NCBI GenBank assembly: GCA_029851415.1
Contig: CM056744.1
Span: 87,018,907 to 87,082,906 of the forward strand
Length of the DNA: 64,000 nt
Direction of reading: 5' to 3'
Source of the DNA: Eretmocerus hayati
Taxonomy: Eukaryota; Arthropoda; Insecta; Hymenoptera; Aphelinidae
Below are positions 47,522-59,275 of this stretch, one piece after another. Each line of letters opens with the position of its first letter. The first letter of the stretch is position 1. Position numbers and translations under genes: made by a program. The notes under the pieces are model-generated. The model saw nothing but the letters and a program-made list of their open reading frames with translations. It was not told the DNA's origin and searched no databases.

Positions 47522-47950
47522 CTGTGGATTCATATGAGTGAGTGTATCGATTATTTTATCCATATTGATTGATATTAACTGATCAATTAATTATTGATTG
47601 AGTGATCAATAAAGACTCACCATTGCAGCCTCCTATGATGCTCCGGGAATTTCCGAATGATGATGAGTTGAGACTGGAGTTGAGATTGCTCCATACTGTT
47701 GGATGCTACAACTTGAATGAAACATTATATAATTATTGAAGTTATATGTTTAGATGTTTGTGTATTCAATTGTTTAGATGAAATTACTCACCTGTAAAGT
47801 CCCCTGTGATAGACTCCGATTGATCCCGTATCTCCTGGAGGATGGCTTCCGAAGTGATTCCCCGATCATCAGGAGCGGCATTGACTTCACCCCACGATGG
47901 GTTTAGACAGACTGGCCCTACTCGCCGCTTCAGTTTTATATATACTTTTA
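46816..47950 (-). pseudogene. Four exon-like segments of an unknown gene
   Basis: On the minus strand, segments at about 47,950-47,792, 47,705-47,621, 47,354-47,251 and 46,900-46,816 are each bounded by acceptor AG and/or donor GT(A/G)AG sites. They read, in order, as an acidic stretch (TSEAILQEIRDQSESITG), QLQSQLIIIRKFPEHHRRLQ, DQSNIRLQLIIQMLKKNDF, and TEAERKCIPLTHW ending in a stop. Segments two and three look like copies of one module. First-to-second and third-to-fourth joins keep frame; second-to-third does not. This may be a captured or co-mobilised gene fragment. I recognise no family. Confidence 0.35.
46980..47058. repeat. (TG)n microsatellite
   Basis: Long TG runs with GCGC interruptions. 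Further TG runs occur near 47,149 and 47,490. Confidence 0.9.
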
Positions 47951-50900
47951 TCAGCTCCCTCTAACGACTTTCAAGATCGATGTCGCGTGTATCTGAATAT
48001 CTATTGTATCTTCGTCTATATTATCATCTAAGATTATCTGGTAGTTATCTTTTGATTATCTTTCTATCTCAACGTCATCTTTCGCTTATCTTTTCATTTT
48101 TTAGTTATCTTTCCGTTATCTTTGAGTTATCTCATCATTTTCTTTATTATCTTTTATCCTCATTCCGTTAGAATTTCATTTTATAGTCTTTTTTTGAGAT
48201 AATTTTACGACAATTCAGAGCGGACCATTGAGAATGTCACATATGTAGACAAGTATTTGTATTGAGATGGAAGGCCTTATCAGCTGTGTGCGTCTAGAAA
48301 TTGAGTCTAGAGCGGAAAAATTTTTCTTTCTAGTTTTTTTATTACAGATCCTCATCAGTCACGTATAGGTGAAAGGTTTCTTATAATATATAGAAACTTC
48401 TTCGATGAATTCAAAAGTGAGTATCAATTCAAAAGTATGTTTCTACATTTTCCAAAAGTAGTCTTCTGGAAAATGTAGAAACAACAGTCATATCGAACAT
48501 TGGAGAGTTTTTTCGTGCTTGCGTGCGTGAACCTGTATGGGGAAGTTAATTTTTTAAAGGTTCAGAAGTTTTTTATTAATCAATAGTCTTAGTAGTGAAG
48601 AATCCTATTAAAAAACCTACCTTAACAACTTTCTAAAAATTTTAAAATACCTTTAGAAATCGCAAAACTATCGAGTTTCCCAAATAAAGTGCTGCCGAGC
48701 GAGCGTTAGCGAGCAAGGCAATATCGCTAGTTCTCATTGCGTACTGGTAACAAACCTTTGGCTCGAGTCTGCAGGAAAGTTGAAACAAATTTGCTGTTGA
48801 ACAACAAAATAGTTGTCTCAGTTCTTGATTCGCTGATCTTAGAAGCCAAGAAAAATGAAGACATGTATCATGTGTCAAATCTCAAGTACCTAGGTTTTGA
48901 ACTGACATTGAAGAACCCAGACAATATTATGCTCATGAATGATGGATCTATCATAGAAGTTGAGGACTTCCAATGCACATCGCTGAAAGTTGATGCTCCT
49001 GAGTTGTATGTTTTGGGACAGGAATTGCGGATAATTGGACCTGCTCACAATTATGTAGTCTTTTCAACAGCTTTCAATATTTTTTCTGTGAAACGTGCTC
49101 ATAATTGTGAGATTTTAAAATTCTCACTTGTCAATTTTCCTTGTAAAATGATGCTTATTGAAATTTATGAATTTTGCTCGGATACAAGAAAAGCTTTTGC
49201 AGTACCATCACTCAGAACAGTTGCATCCTGATTGCATTGATGATTATTCCTGGTTGTGTTCAATCTTAGATTCAATGAGAGGAGAAATACGACATGTTCT
49301 ATTTTCCCTCCCCCATGGAGATTGGTAAAATGAATGAAACAATAAAAAAGTAATGCGTCAATGTATGCACCATTCTCTTCATTTGGAACTGTTACCCATC
49401 ACAAAATATCCACAACTTATTCAAAATGAATATTTAATATATTCATGTGTTACAAAAAATTCTTATGTGATTGTATGTGTGTAAGTGCACGTGTGTGTGT
49501 GCCCATCTTCCCACTAAAGAAGGAGCTCCCAAATAAACAGTCCACTGACATCAAATGAAATAGATATTTTGCAGTAGTTAATCACATCAATACTCGCTTA
49601 AGTAATCGATTGATTCCATGCTGAGTTGAATATTGTTAGCAACAATTTGTGCATGTGTCGCGGGACTCAAAAAACCACCATATTCAAAGGTAACCTCAAA
49701 TTTTTTCTGAATTTCTGATGATCTATCTGATAATCCTGAGGATCATTGTCTCCATATTTTGATAAATTCTACCCAACTACAGAGCCTTTCTACTCATCAT
49801 TGACTAACTCATAACTGATCTCATTCAGATGGTATTCTGCCTTGTTGAACTGTCCGAGATCAAAAATGAGCCTGCGTGGGATGAACCCCTGGTTGTTGTC
49901 CCATTTCCATTCATATTACCCAAAACAACAGAAGCGGGAGCTACCACAATAAGATATCCCAGCATGCCTCATAGCTTGAATGATAAAGATATGATCAAAG
50001 ATTTTGTTACGAAAGAAGCAGTTCCACCAGAATCATGGGGAGAAAAAGAATGCATTATCAAAAATGTGGCAGGTAAGACCAGGGGGTCATTTCTCTTTTG
50101 ATACCCAATTGGAATCTAGGTATTTGAAGCGCTAATGATTGTTTATAGTCACTTATGAAGATACAGCAAAGATGCTTGCTGCGGCTATAACAGCTAGAGA
50201 AGAGAAACCACAGAAAAAAGGAGAATTAATCAAAATTAAGTCAATAAGTTGGTTCCTATTGAGGATGAGGTCAAGGAGTGTAAGCGCTCAAGTAATGTCA
50301 GTAAGAAGCGAACATCAGATGCCTCTCTGCAACCAGCTCCGGCTCCTTCAGAAGCTCACCAACTCCCAATTGTACCCAAAGTATCAGTAGACGTCTCTAA
50401 TACTCATGTAACAAGCACACAGCTATGTCCTGAATCAATTGATAAAATGGATGACAACATGAGAGAGATTGAGCCAGGCAAATATGTTCCAAGTACTCAG
50501 TTGAAGGATGATTTACTGACAATGCCGGAAGAACTCGCTTCATTTGGTCAAAAAGCTGTTATATCTTCTGATTATCCCTCCGCAGAGGACATTCGATCTG
50601 CAAGTGAGTATTGAGTGCATTTGATTGATGGTCATTCATCATGATGGAAAAAGTTATGTATTCTAAGTATCACATTGCTCGACAGCAGAAAATGGATCTG
50701 AACTTGTCGCTGAAAATGGAAGAGATCTTGATCAACTCAGTACATTAGAGCACAATACATCAGTTGACCAAATGTCAATGAATCTTTCACATGAGTCTGA
50801 GTCACTCATGATAGTCACCAAAAATGAACTACTTGGTGAGTTACTTCAAGTATGCAGCCTTCGTACTCTCAGCACCAATAACAACTTTGATAATTGGATG

Positions 50901-51173
50901 AAAATAATTCCTTCCGTAGACTTAAATAATGACATGAAGAGCTTAATAAATTCAAGCGTTACACAAATAGTGGGGAAAGTTGTAGATCAAAAAATGACCC
51001 CACAATTCAGGATAGTTCACTTGGATCTAGAAGAAATAAGAGCAATTGCTGAGAGCCACTCTGAGAACGTCGGTACCTTGACCTTTAATGCTTTTAGCAA
51101 CTGTATGATTTCAGTCTAACATTGCCAGCTCAACATGAATTTTCGAGATTTGAAGCTGCAATCTTAGGGACGG

Positions 51174-53834
51174 AGGGACTAGGCGGTTAAGCATGATGAA
51201 CTGGACCTTGACAGGTATGGCCTTGAAAGTATTTCTTCCCACTTTCTAACCCCAAATTATGAGGAAAGCAAAGGTTTGTAGATCCCAAAGTAGCCCCTGT
51301 ATTCTACGGCACCCTAGGAACCCTCTAAGAAACCCTCAAAATCGATGTTCCTTCTATCAAATCGCATTCTGATGCATTTCAACGAATTGATCTGGAATTT
51401 CTTTGACATACTTTTGAAACTTCATCAATTAGAAGAAGGATATTTGCATACTGAAAACTTTGCATTTAGGCCCCGAAAAAAATTCTTGAATATTAAAAAA
51501 CAATTTTCCTCATAGAGGTTGGGGATTAGCACGAGATTTGACCATCTCACCGTGTTTGTCAGGTAATTTTACATCGAAAACCGCTTTGGAACATATAATT
51601 TTGGGTGGTGGAAAGTGGTCAAAAAAGCCAATAAACACTTCTAAAGCAAATTTTGATTCAGTAATTTGCATCTCCTGCGTAAGCGCGTCTTTCTACGTCT
51701 CTGAAAAATTTTTAATGCAATTTTCTTCAAAATGACCACTTGAGGAGGTCGATTTGATGCAGTTGAACTCGAGATCCAGCTGGCCCAAAAATCAGAGTGT
51801 ACGGTCATTTACAGACTTTTTCCACACATTTGAGATGTGTGTTGAATATAGGCAAAGGTTTGAACTAGTCGCGTAGAGGATGCAAGTATGTTTTCCTTTG
51901 TATTTTAACCAGCTGAAGACGATGCCGATGATTTCGAGGCTCGGGGATGACTTGGGAATGAGATTTGGGCTGATGGAGCAATATTTTGTTACATGCTCTC
52001 ATTAGAGAAAACTGTATTATACACCTCGTATCTAACCTTCAAGTACTTATCAAGCCTCAAAACCATCGGCATTGTCTTCAGCTGGTCAGAATACAAAGGA
52101 AAACATACTTCTTTCCTCTACGCAACAAGCTCAAAACTTCGCCTATATTCAACACACATCTCAAATGTGTGGAAAAAGGCTGTAAATGGCCATACACCCT
52201 ACGGTCGGTTTTTTTAGTATAATGGAAAATCTTGAAGGTTTGGAATGAAACTGACGCCAGATTTGGTTTCTACGTCAAAAATTACATCGAAAACACATGT
52301 TCACATCTTCGAAACAGTCCGACTCAAAATTTGCACTCTTCGGGTCCATTGAAGGAGACGCGGCTCCACTGATTTGGTACCTTGGATTTTCTCATTTTTT
52401 TGGACCAGCTAGATCTCGGGTTTTGCTGCATCAAATTGACCTCCTCAAACGGTCATTTTGAAGGAAATTGCATCAGCTACCGATTAAAAATACTTTCAGA
52501 GACGTAGAAAGACGCGCATGCGCAGAAAATGCAAATTACTGAATCAAAATTCGCTTCAAAGACGTATATTGGCTCTTTTTCACCACTTTCCACCACCCGA
52601 AATTATATGTTCCAAAGCGGTTCTCGATGTAAAATTACCTGACAAACACGGTGAGATGGTCAAATCTCGTGCTCATCTCCAACCTTTATGAGAAAAATCG
52701 TTTTTTAATATTCAAGAATTTTTTTTGGGGCCTAAATCCAAAGTTGTCAGTGTGCAAATATCTTTCTTCTACAGGCAACCCCCGCTATTCGCGGTTAATG
52801 CGTATAGAGAAAATGCCGCGAATACCGAAACCGCGAATACCGGGACCTTGGGCTTATGGGGAAAGGGGGGTTACGTATACATATGTGGATCCGTGAGTGA
52901 GTAAAGAATCCACACATCATCTTCAATAAACAAATTCATGTAAGAAGCCTAACAAGTTGACTCAGTATGTGAGAGATACGAAGTAACAGTATGATACGAT
53001 TGAAAAACTACTGTAATTCACTCGAAAATCTGTTGGAAAAATCCATCCACGAGCGTGCGGATGAAAAGCTCTGTCACTTTTGACTATCGAGATTGACGAA
53101 CATACAATCTCTGGTGGTGGCCATTGGAAGTTCTAAGAACTTCGGCCATTTTCCCTCTGGTGGCAAGCAAATTTGACATTTTCAATTCTTTCGAAAGGCT
53201 CAAAGTTCATTATCACGTTTTCTAATTGACGAATATGCGTCCTTTTCACGCACGGTGCCATGAGTAGAGTTGAGATAGTACACAGGTACACTGATAACTG
53301 TGTCGTATAACGAATTAATCAGTCTTGGAAAACAATAACAATAGCAACACCCTTGAAATGATGAACACTCAATCACAAAAGTTGGTTCGGAAGAACACAT
53401 TGGGATGAAATCCATCGAAAATTCACGTTTCATGAGCTAAATTATCTCGAAGATCCAGATCCAAACCGCGAATAAGCGAGTCAGGGCACCGCGAATACTG
53501 GGGAATACCGCAAATCAGAAACCGCGAATAAGCGAGTTCCGCGAATACCGGGACCGCAAATAGCGGGGGCTGACTGTATCTGATAAAGTTTTAAGGATAT
53601 GTCAAAGAAATTTCAGATCGATTCGTTGAAATGCATCAGAATGCGATTTGATAGAAGGAACAATGATTTTGAGGGTTTCTTAGAGGGTTCCTAGGGTGCC
53701 GTAGAAAACAGGGGTGACTTTGGGACCTACAAACCACTGTTTTCCTCATAATTTGGGGTTAGAAAGTGGGAGAGAATATTCTCAAGGTCATACCTGACAA
53801 GGTCCACTTCACCATACTTATCCGCCTAGTCCCT
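51174..53834. repeat. Large foldback element, arms about 800 bp, with nested MITE
   Basis: AGGGACTAGGCGG at 51174 pairs with CCGCCTAGTCCCT ending at 53834. Matching runs inward through GTGTTTGTCAGGTAATTTTA, GGTCATTTTGAAG-like and CATTTGAGATGTGTGTTGAA, to a centre near 51,985. The right arm is 805 bp longer because of a pogo-type insertion. The arms differ at scattered sites. Confidence 0.85.
52772..53576. mobile_element. pogo/Tigger-type MITE with TA target duplication
   Basis: The termini are CAGGCAACCCCCGCTATTCG and the inverse near CAAATAGCGGGGGCTGACTG. TA flanks it on both sides (52770-52771 and 53577-53578). Repeats of CCGCGAATACCG lie inside both ends. No transposase frame remains. Confidence 0.85.
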
Positions 53835-54169
53835 TTAAAGGAAGAGGTGATCCCGAAATACGCAGATTTCAGGACTAACCTGGTAGGATATGTTCATCAA
53901 TTATCTGTGTGATATTCGACGCTTTGAATGGATTTTCATACTTCGTTCACTCAGTTGCAGGTAGAGCACTTCAGAACTACCTCTGATACCGAGGTTGACC
54001 CTCCCAATAATTGCAGAGAAATAATGAGAAGATTCCTAGAAGATGAATTAATCCGCTGTTCCACTGCTACGATATCTAAATCCAAGTCTATTTTTGAAGA
54101 TACACAATTCTTCAAATGCATGCTACGTGAGTTGATTCTCTATTAGATGTAATCTATCACGTAGGGAAA

Positions 54170-54395
54170 GAATTTTTATACGTCCATACGTAGAAACAGC
54201 GTGTTTCTAGGCGTCCTCGCTTCGCGAGGACACCTGGAAACAAGCTGTTTCTGCGTACAGACGTATAAAACTGCATACGCGTCTCGTGCGGAAACATTTT
54301 TCCTTCGGGAAAACCAAGCTGGACCTTGCCTCCGCTCACGTCCAGCCCGGTTTTCCGAAGGAAAAAATGTTTCCAGCACTCGACGCGTAATGTAC
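54170..54395. repeat. Double-hairpin repeat in an intron
   Basis: Two adjacent hairpins occur. GTTTCTAGGCGTCCTCG pairs across a TTCG tip with CGAGGACACCTGGAAAC. CATTTTTCCTTCGGGAAAAC pairs with its near-inverse ending at about 54,374. It lies between two exons of the second transposon gene. Confidence 0.7.
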
Positions 54396-55198
54396 TATTT
54401 CATGGTTCTTGAGCATTTTCCTCCATATTGTAGAATAATTTCGATGAAAAACACTCATTTGTTTATAAAAATGTGTCTGAAAATAGCACAATTTGAATTC
54501 ACTGTTATTTTCCATTCATTCTAGATACTCTACCCCTTGTTCATAATCAAAATGGCAAACGAGCATTGGACGAAAAAGCCCTTGGCTGCCACGTCGGTGA
54601 CGTCATTAATTGGACGAAGACCAAAATGAGAAATTCTAACTCTGTTCCGGCGAGTACTGGAAGTAGTGCTAATGGAGGAGCTGTATCAAGTACAAGTGAA
54701 ATAGCTGAATGAATAATTGTATGTCGTAACGTTTTAACACCAACAGCGATTGTATAGACAAATTCTACAGAATCAATCTGGTCAGAATGTGATTTACGTT
54801 AGTTAAAACATACCTGATGTTTTATATCGTAGAATTCCGTCATGTTTAAATCATTCTCCGTAGATTAAGAATGAATTTGCTGGTAGTATGAATGAAAAAG
54901 TCCTTTCATAATATCTAAATGTGTTCTCATTCATCTGAAAATTTTGAAACTGAAAATGGCTCTACGAGGAAATTTGATCGTGCTCATCAAGCATTTGATC
55001 AAATTTGATGATCTCTTGACAAACTTTCCTAATGGGGTTGCGAAATGGCATGGCTATTCATTCAAGTAGCTGTCTATAGCATTCATATGCCCGAAGATAA
55101 GCCATCAGCCGATGTGAGCATTCTGCTGGGCAGATCCGAGAACATCCGAAGAGTTCAAAACAACGCAGTCGAGCAGGAAAATAACAGCGACGGTGAAA

Positions 55199-57735
55199 AT
55201 GTGGAGTTGTAAGTCTTGTTCCGATTCGTTTAATGACGACAGAGAAATTTTCTCTCACACGCAGTATTGTCCAAAGTCGAAAATGGGTACAAATGTTATT
55301 ATGATAGGTGCAAGAGAATTTATCATAATTTTAAGTGTTTTTAGAAACATGTCAAAGAGTTCCATCAGGACTCGTGTTCGTTTCTCTCGGTCACTCCTAA
55401 AGAAGAAGGAGTGTTCAATTTTGTCTCATATGCTGATCATGATGTTACTTAGAGCAAAGATAAGATCAATCATTTAGGTTCGCAGAATATTGATGTTGAG
55501 TATGAATTTGATCAACAAGAGAGCGACGAACACGAGTCTGATGGAGATCTATCGTACGATAGTGATGACTCAGACACGTCTGGTTTTTTTGACGAGGATT
55601 CTATGGATGATAGCAACGATGGCTGTGATCAATCTTTTTTCCTCATCGTTGAATTCAAAAATTTCGGCAGATTTCACCTCAAAGCTCTATTATTCAAAAT
55701 GCATTCCTCGCCCAGCTGTCTCAGAAATCGTCAAAAATACGTCAGACTATGTCCACTCATTACTGGATGATCTGAAGAGTGAGATTTCACAAAATTTGCC
55801 AAAGGATCATAGAAATAGAAGTCATGATTGTGAAATAGACGCAATCTTCGAGGCTCATAAAGCCCCATTGAAGAATTTCAGTACTGAACAAAAGTGCTTT
55901 AATTACTTTGAGAAGTATGAAACTTTCATACCTCCGGAATTTTATGTAATCGGCGAGGGGCAAGATTTCAAGAAAGAGAATGGAAAGATGAAACTAGTTC
56001 ATTTGCCTGTTAGTGTTCAATTTATCGAGATTAGCCAAGTCCTAAAAAAGTTTTTGGAATTACCTGGTCTATTCGATAGAATGATATCGTACATGAAAAA
56101 CCGTCTCGACAATGAAATTGTCATCGCCAGCATAATTCAAGGTTAAGTCCTCAGAAAAAGGTCTCTCATTAGCCCGGATAAAATCACAATTCCATTAACC
56201 ATCGCTTTCGACGAGTACGAACCTAATAATCCTCTTAGGCCACACAGAGGTATCAGTAAATGTGGTGCAGTGTACGTTAGTATTCCGTGCCTTCCGCCAG
56301 AATATCAATCAAAAATCGAAAACATCTTTCTCTTGTTGTTGCTAAATGCTTTGGATCGAGTTGTTTATTCGAACAAAGTTGTTCTTGCAAGAGCCATAGA
56401 AGAATTGAACAAATTGTGCACAGATGGAATTACATTAGATTCACCTTCTGGACCCCAAAAAGTTGTATTCAAAGTGACATTCGGTTGGAGACAATCTTGG
56501 AATCCATTAAATTTGTGAATATTTAGGGTACTTTCGAGCGAAATTTTCCTGCCATCTATGCCTCACAGAGTATGACGATATCGGGTCGAAATTACATGAG
56601 CATGAATGCATTCTGCGAGATCCAGATAACTATGACTTACACGTATTTCTTAAAAACTGACAAGAAACTGGCCTCAATGGATGGTGTACATTCAATGACT
56701 TGTATGACTTTCATGCAACTACCAATATTGGAGTTGACGTAATGCATGATCATCATGAAGGCGTTTGCCGTTATGACGTAGGACTTATTCTTCATCGATA
56801 CATTTTTGAAGAAAAAGATCCACTTTCAAAAAATTCAATCCTTGGTTACGTGGTTTCAACTATGGTGATAAGGCTAGAATCAATAAACCCACAGAAATTT
56901 CTGAGCATCAAGTCAAAAATAAATGTATTATAATGTCATCCTCAGAAATGCACAGTCTTGTCACTTGTTCACCGATGATCTTGGGACTTGAACTCCCTAC
57001 CGACACTCTAACTTGGTAGATGGTAATACATCTTAAACAGATTACCGATATTGTTTCAAGTAAAATAGTTCAACCGGAAACTCATGTCCAGTATGAGATG
57101 CTTGTCACAGAATGTCTTGAAAGATATTTTCCAAATGAAGAAGAAAAACCCAAACACCATTTTACCATACACGGACTTCACAGTATGCAAAGTTTGGACC
57201 TCTTCCTGAAATTTCATCGTTGAGGCCGAAACATGAACATCGAGAGGGAAAAATAATTCCTCGTTCTGGAAGGTCTCGCGTGAATGTGTGCAAAACAATT
57301 CCTATAAGGCATCAATTGTCGTTAAACCATAGACTTAGGCTCTATCAAGATTATCCTCAATTCGAGAGTTCGACAGAAAAAATTGTATCGTTATCTAAAC
57401 TTGAAGGATCTTCTGAATTAGTTCAACTTTTGCCCGTTGCGAATAGTCATTTTGCTGTAAGCACTGTGAAATGGATCCAAGTCAATGGCGAGACGATAAA
57501 ACGTTATAGTTCTGTTCGATGCGAAGGGACCGTTGTTCCATTTAGTTCAAGATATCATCATCATTGGAAATGATTCATATAGTTACAAGAACTTTCCTTG
57601 ATTGTTTTATGATAGAGGAGTTGCAAGCATGCAGAATATTCGACGTAGAAAAATTTTCACGAAAAATCTTACGATTACGTGATCTTGAAAGAGGTTTCAT
57701 TAGCTATAAGACTATGTTGACAGATCGATAATTAT
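55199..57735 (+). pseudogene. Transposase-like protein with N-terminal zinc finger, multiply broken
   Basis: An ATG at 55199 starts MWSCKSCSDSFNDDREIFSH, a cysteine/histidine finger. A short intron-like gap follows (about 55,286-55,344). Then comes an acidic tail rich in D, S and E (about 55,495-55,640), and after a frameshift KCIPRPAVSEIVKNT and KLVHLPVSVQFIEISQVL. Later frames show HRGISKCGAVYVSIPCLPPE, NYDLHVFLK, FNDLYDFHATTNIGVDVMHD, HHEGVCRYDVGLIL, LRPKHEHREGKI and IPIRHQLSLNHRLR. This order matches a large transposase family common in arthropods and other animals. Its superfamily is uncertain to me (CACTA-like is possible). Many stops and shifts make it inactive. It lies just outside the 12.6-kb element in the same orientation. 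Confidence 0.55.
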
Positions 57736-58311
57736 ATATTCAAAAATTGGTTCTGAATATATGAGAGGTTCTACAGAACTTTTGACATTTGGGTTACTGC
57801 AGAATGGAATTTTTTTTCCATGGCACGCGTCTGGAATCAATTCAAGTGGTAACTAGAACCTCAAAAATGAGTGGAAAAGTACGTGCCCACTGATTTGGGG
57901 GAATGTTATTTCTGTACCAACAAAAAACGTTTTCAGATGTCCAAAGGACTTTTAGATACTCTCAGTCGAATGTAAGCCAAAGGATCATTCGCGCACTGCT
58001 AGATGTGGTTATCGGTCAGATCTTTGAGTGATTCTGACTAAAAAGCAACGATTCTTCTGCTTCTCACCAGCTCGTTATTACACCACGAGGGGTATTCAAG
58101 GAAAATGGCCCTGGAAACTAGAATCATTTCAACGCGTCTTCCTATGATTCGGCATCGTGATGATATATATTTGAATACTAAGGTCCCAGAGTGTTTTCCG
58201 ATCGACAGGAAACGGGTGGTGCTGATGACGAGAATAGTGATAATCACAAGATAGAGCTCCATATTTTGAGCAGATGTGGCAAATTCTATTTCTCGACGAA
58301 TCATGTATGCA

Positions 58312-58336
58312 AGATAGATAGATAGATAGATAGATA
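58312..58336. repeat. (GATA)n tail of the LINE
   Basis: About six GATA units. On the minus strand they follow AATAAA (58342-58347) as (TATC)n, a usual LINE 3' end. Confidence 0.8.
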
Positions 58337-59275
58337 AACGCTTTATTCTGCCTATAGTCAAAAACAATATCAATACAGTCATTACATATAACTCGTGGAA
58401 ACATTTTCCAAGGATGGAAAAGCACATAAAGAAAAATAAGAGAGAGAGAGAGAAATTACCTGATACTTATTGCTAAAAAAGTATGGAATAATCAACAATC
58501 GATTTTTGGTCAGCGCTATTCACAGTCTTGTTCCTATCACAGAGTGATATGTCACTTATATAAAATCATGTAACACAGTTACTAATGTCACAATTGACAA
58601 TATAGTCTTCTTACTGGGAGTGCTCATTCCACAGCATCTGGAATTATTGGGGAGTCTTGGGAGTCAACCTTGAGTAGATGAAGTGTCAAAAGGTGTTTGA
58701 ACGATGATAATGAGGATGAGTTGCGTAGGAGGGGCGGGAGAAAGTTCCAGAGCCTGGTACCACGATACTGGAAGGAGTATTCAGTAGTTTTGAGCCTGAC
58801 TCTGGGGATTATGAGGTCTCTTCCATCACTACGACTGGTAGTTCTGCCCTGGTACTTGTTGAACATTGCTGCCAGGTATTCGGGCTCTTTCATTCCAACG
58901 GTTTTGTACATAGAATGGCTGCAAAGTATAGTCTACGCGAGTCCGAGCGTAGCCAGCACAGTTGCTCCCTGAAGGGGGTAATATGTTTGTCCCTCCTGAT
59001 GTCGAATATGTATCTCACACATGAATTATTCAACCATTGCAGTCGCGATCGTTGCATGTCACTAGCGTCAAGGTACACTACCGCGCAGTTGTCGAAGTAT
59101 GGTTGTCCTAGGGTTTCGACTAGCCTTTGGCGAAGAGTCTCGGTGGTTCAAGCCCTGATGGAACGCAGACCATATAGGGCTCTATTGACATTCTTTACTA
59201 CTTGGTCGATCTGCGGTACCCACTCAAATTTACTGTCAAGATGACAATCGAGAGTGACGTGGCTGATAATTTAAC
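58312..59275 (-). pseudogene. 5'-truncated non-LTR retrotransposon (LINE), C-terminal reverse-transcriptase part
   Basis: Minus-strand frames give, in order, EWVPQIDQVVKNVNRALYGL, RLQWLNNSCVRYIFDIRRDK, HITPFREQLCWLRSDSRR, and after a frameshift near 58,915 MYKTVGMKEPEYLAAMFNKY and SFQYRGTRLWNFLPPLLRNS with a final FKHLLTLHLL. These are the thumb and C-terminal motifs of CR1/Jockey-like LINEs. A stop follows at about 58,624. The 3' region ends with AATAAA and a TATC tail. Truncation at the 5' side is normal for target-primed insertion. The clade is not resolved. Confidence 0.75.

Larger units (their letters stand above)
44808..48730 (+). mobile_element. Helitron-like element, 3.9 kb, inserted in the transposase gene
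   Basis: The start is TAATTAAGCCGCGGGC with CCGTCCGTCCGGATC. The end is GCCGAGCGAGCGTTAGCGAG, then ATCGCTAG. Both ends match the 28.5-kb element. Coding on both sides reads through when it is skipped (left ...SELKLQ, right RTGNKP...). It contains AAGATCATCT and TTATCTTTTGAT arrays near each end, a 176-bp tandem duplication, TG microsatellites and four exon-like segments on the minus strand. No Rep/helicase is present. Confidence 0.6.
42898..49231 (+). pseudogene. tnp2-like transposase, broken by frameshift, stop and two insertions
   Basis: Coding starts after an acceptor-like AG at 42897, with a basic segment (NRERVRQHRHSRKQKL) and an acidic serine-rich region. The conserved part follows: MWASKGVPLYKVTELLSIL, then LKVNVDGMSSYNPSPLNFRP. 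A frameshift lies at about 43,635. The next frame holds FVIATYFGEGKP and VEVKCSCCDRPARAF, a TAA at 43,817, then YYACERC, a cysteine site. FWSFLLYIGPFVLQDVLPED continues to 44,366, where a piggyBac-type MITE sits. Coding resumes at 44,611 to 44,807. After the 3.9-kb Helitron-like insertion the frame ends with RTGNKPLARVCRKVE to FAVPSLRTVAS (48,737-49,231). The order parallels tnp2 transposases of CACTA elements. It would cut and join DNA, but is dead in this copy. Confidence 0.65.
49829..54712 (+). pseudogene. Second gene of the CACTA-like element (DUF4806-like partner), spliced and interrupted
   Basis: Exon 49829-50072 starts at an ATG right after an acceptor and encodes FCLVELSEIKNEPAWDEP to PPESWGEKECIIKNVAG. 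A canonical intron (50073-50148) joins in phase to VTYEDTAKMLAAAITAR. A one-base frameshift occurs near 50,240. The next frame is serine/proline-rich to 50,603. Intron 50604-50685 leads to ENGSELVAEN and a C-terminal region ending at 51,119. After a 2.7-kb foldback insertion, NNCREIMRRFLEDELI (about 54,000) and a final exon from 54,525 (acceptor CTAG) to TGA 54,710-54,712 follow. The layout resembles DUF4806-type proteins carried by insect transposons. A role in binding element DNA is inference. Confidence 0.5.
42462..55037 (+). mobile_element. Candidate 12.6-kb CACTA-like DNA transposon with two genes
   Basis: CCCCAGTAGAAATTT at 42462 and the inverse of CCCCATTAGGAAAGTTT ending at 55037 form short imperfect terminal repeats. 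They are flanked by TT on both sides. Just inside both ends are several TTTGATCAAA-like words, similar to the subterminal repeats of CACTA elements. The element carries a tnp2-like transposase and a spliced second gene in the same orientation, and has four later insertions (44,367; 44,808; 51,174; 54,170). The superfamily call and exact ends are tentative. The two-gene content is well supported by coding order. Confidence 0.5.
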
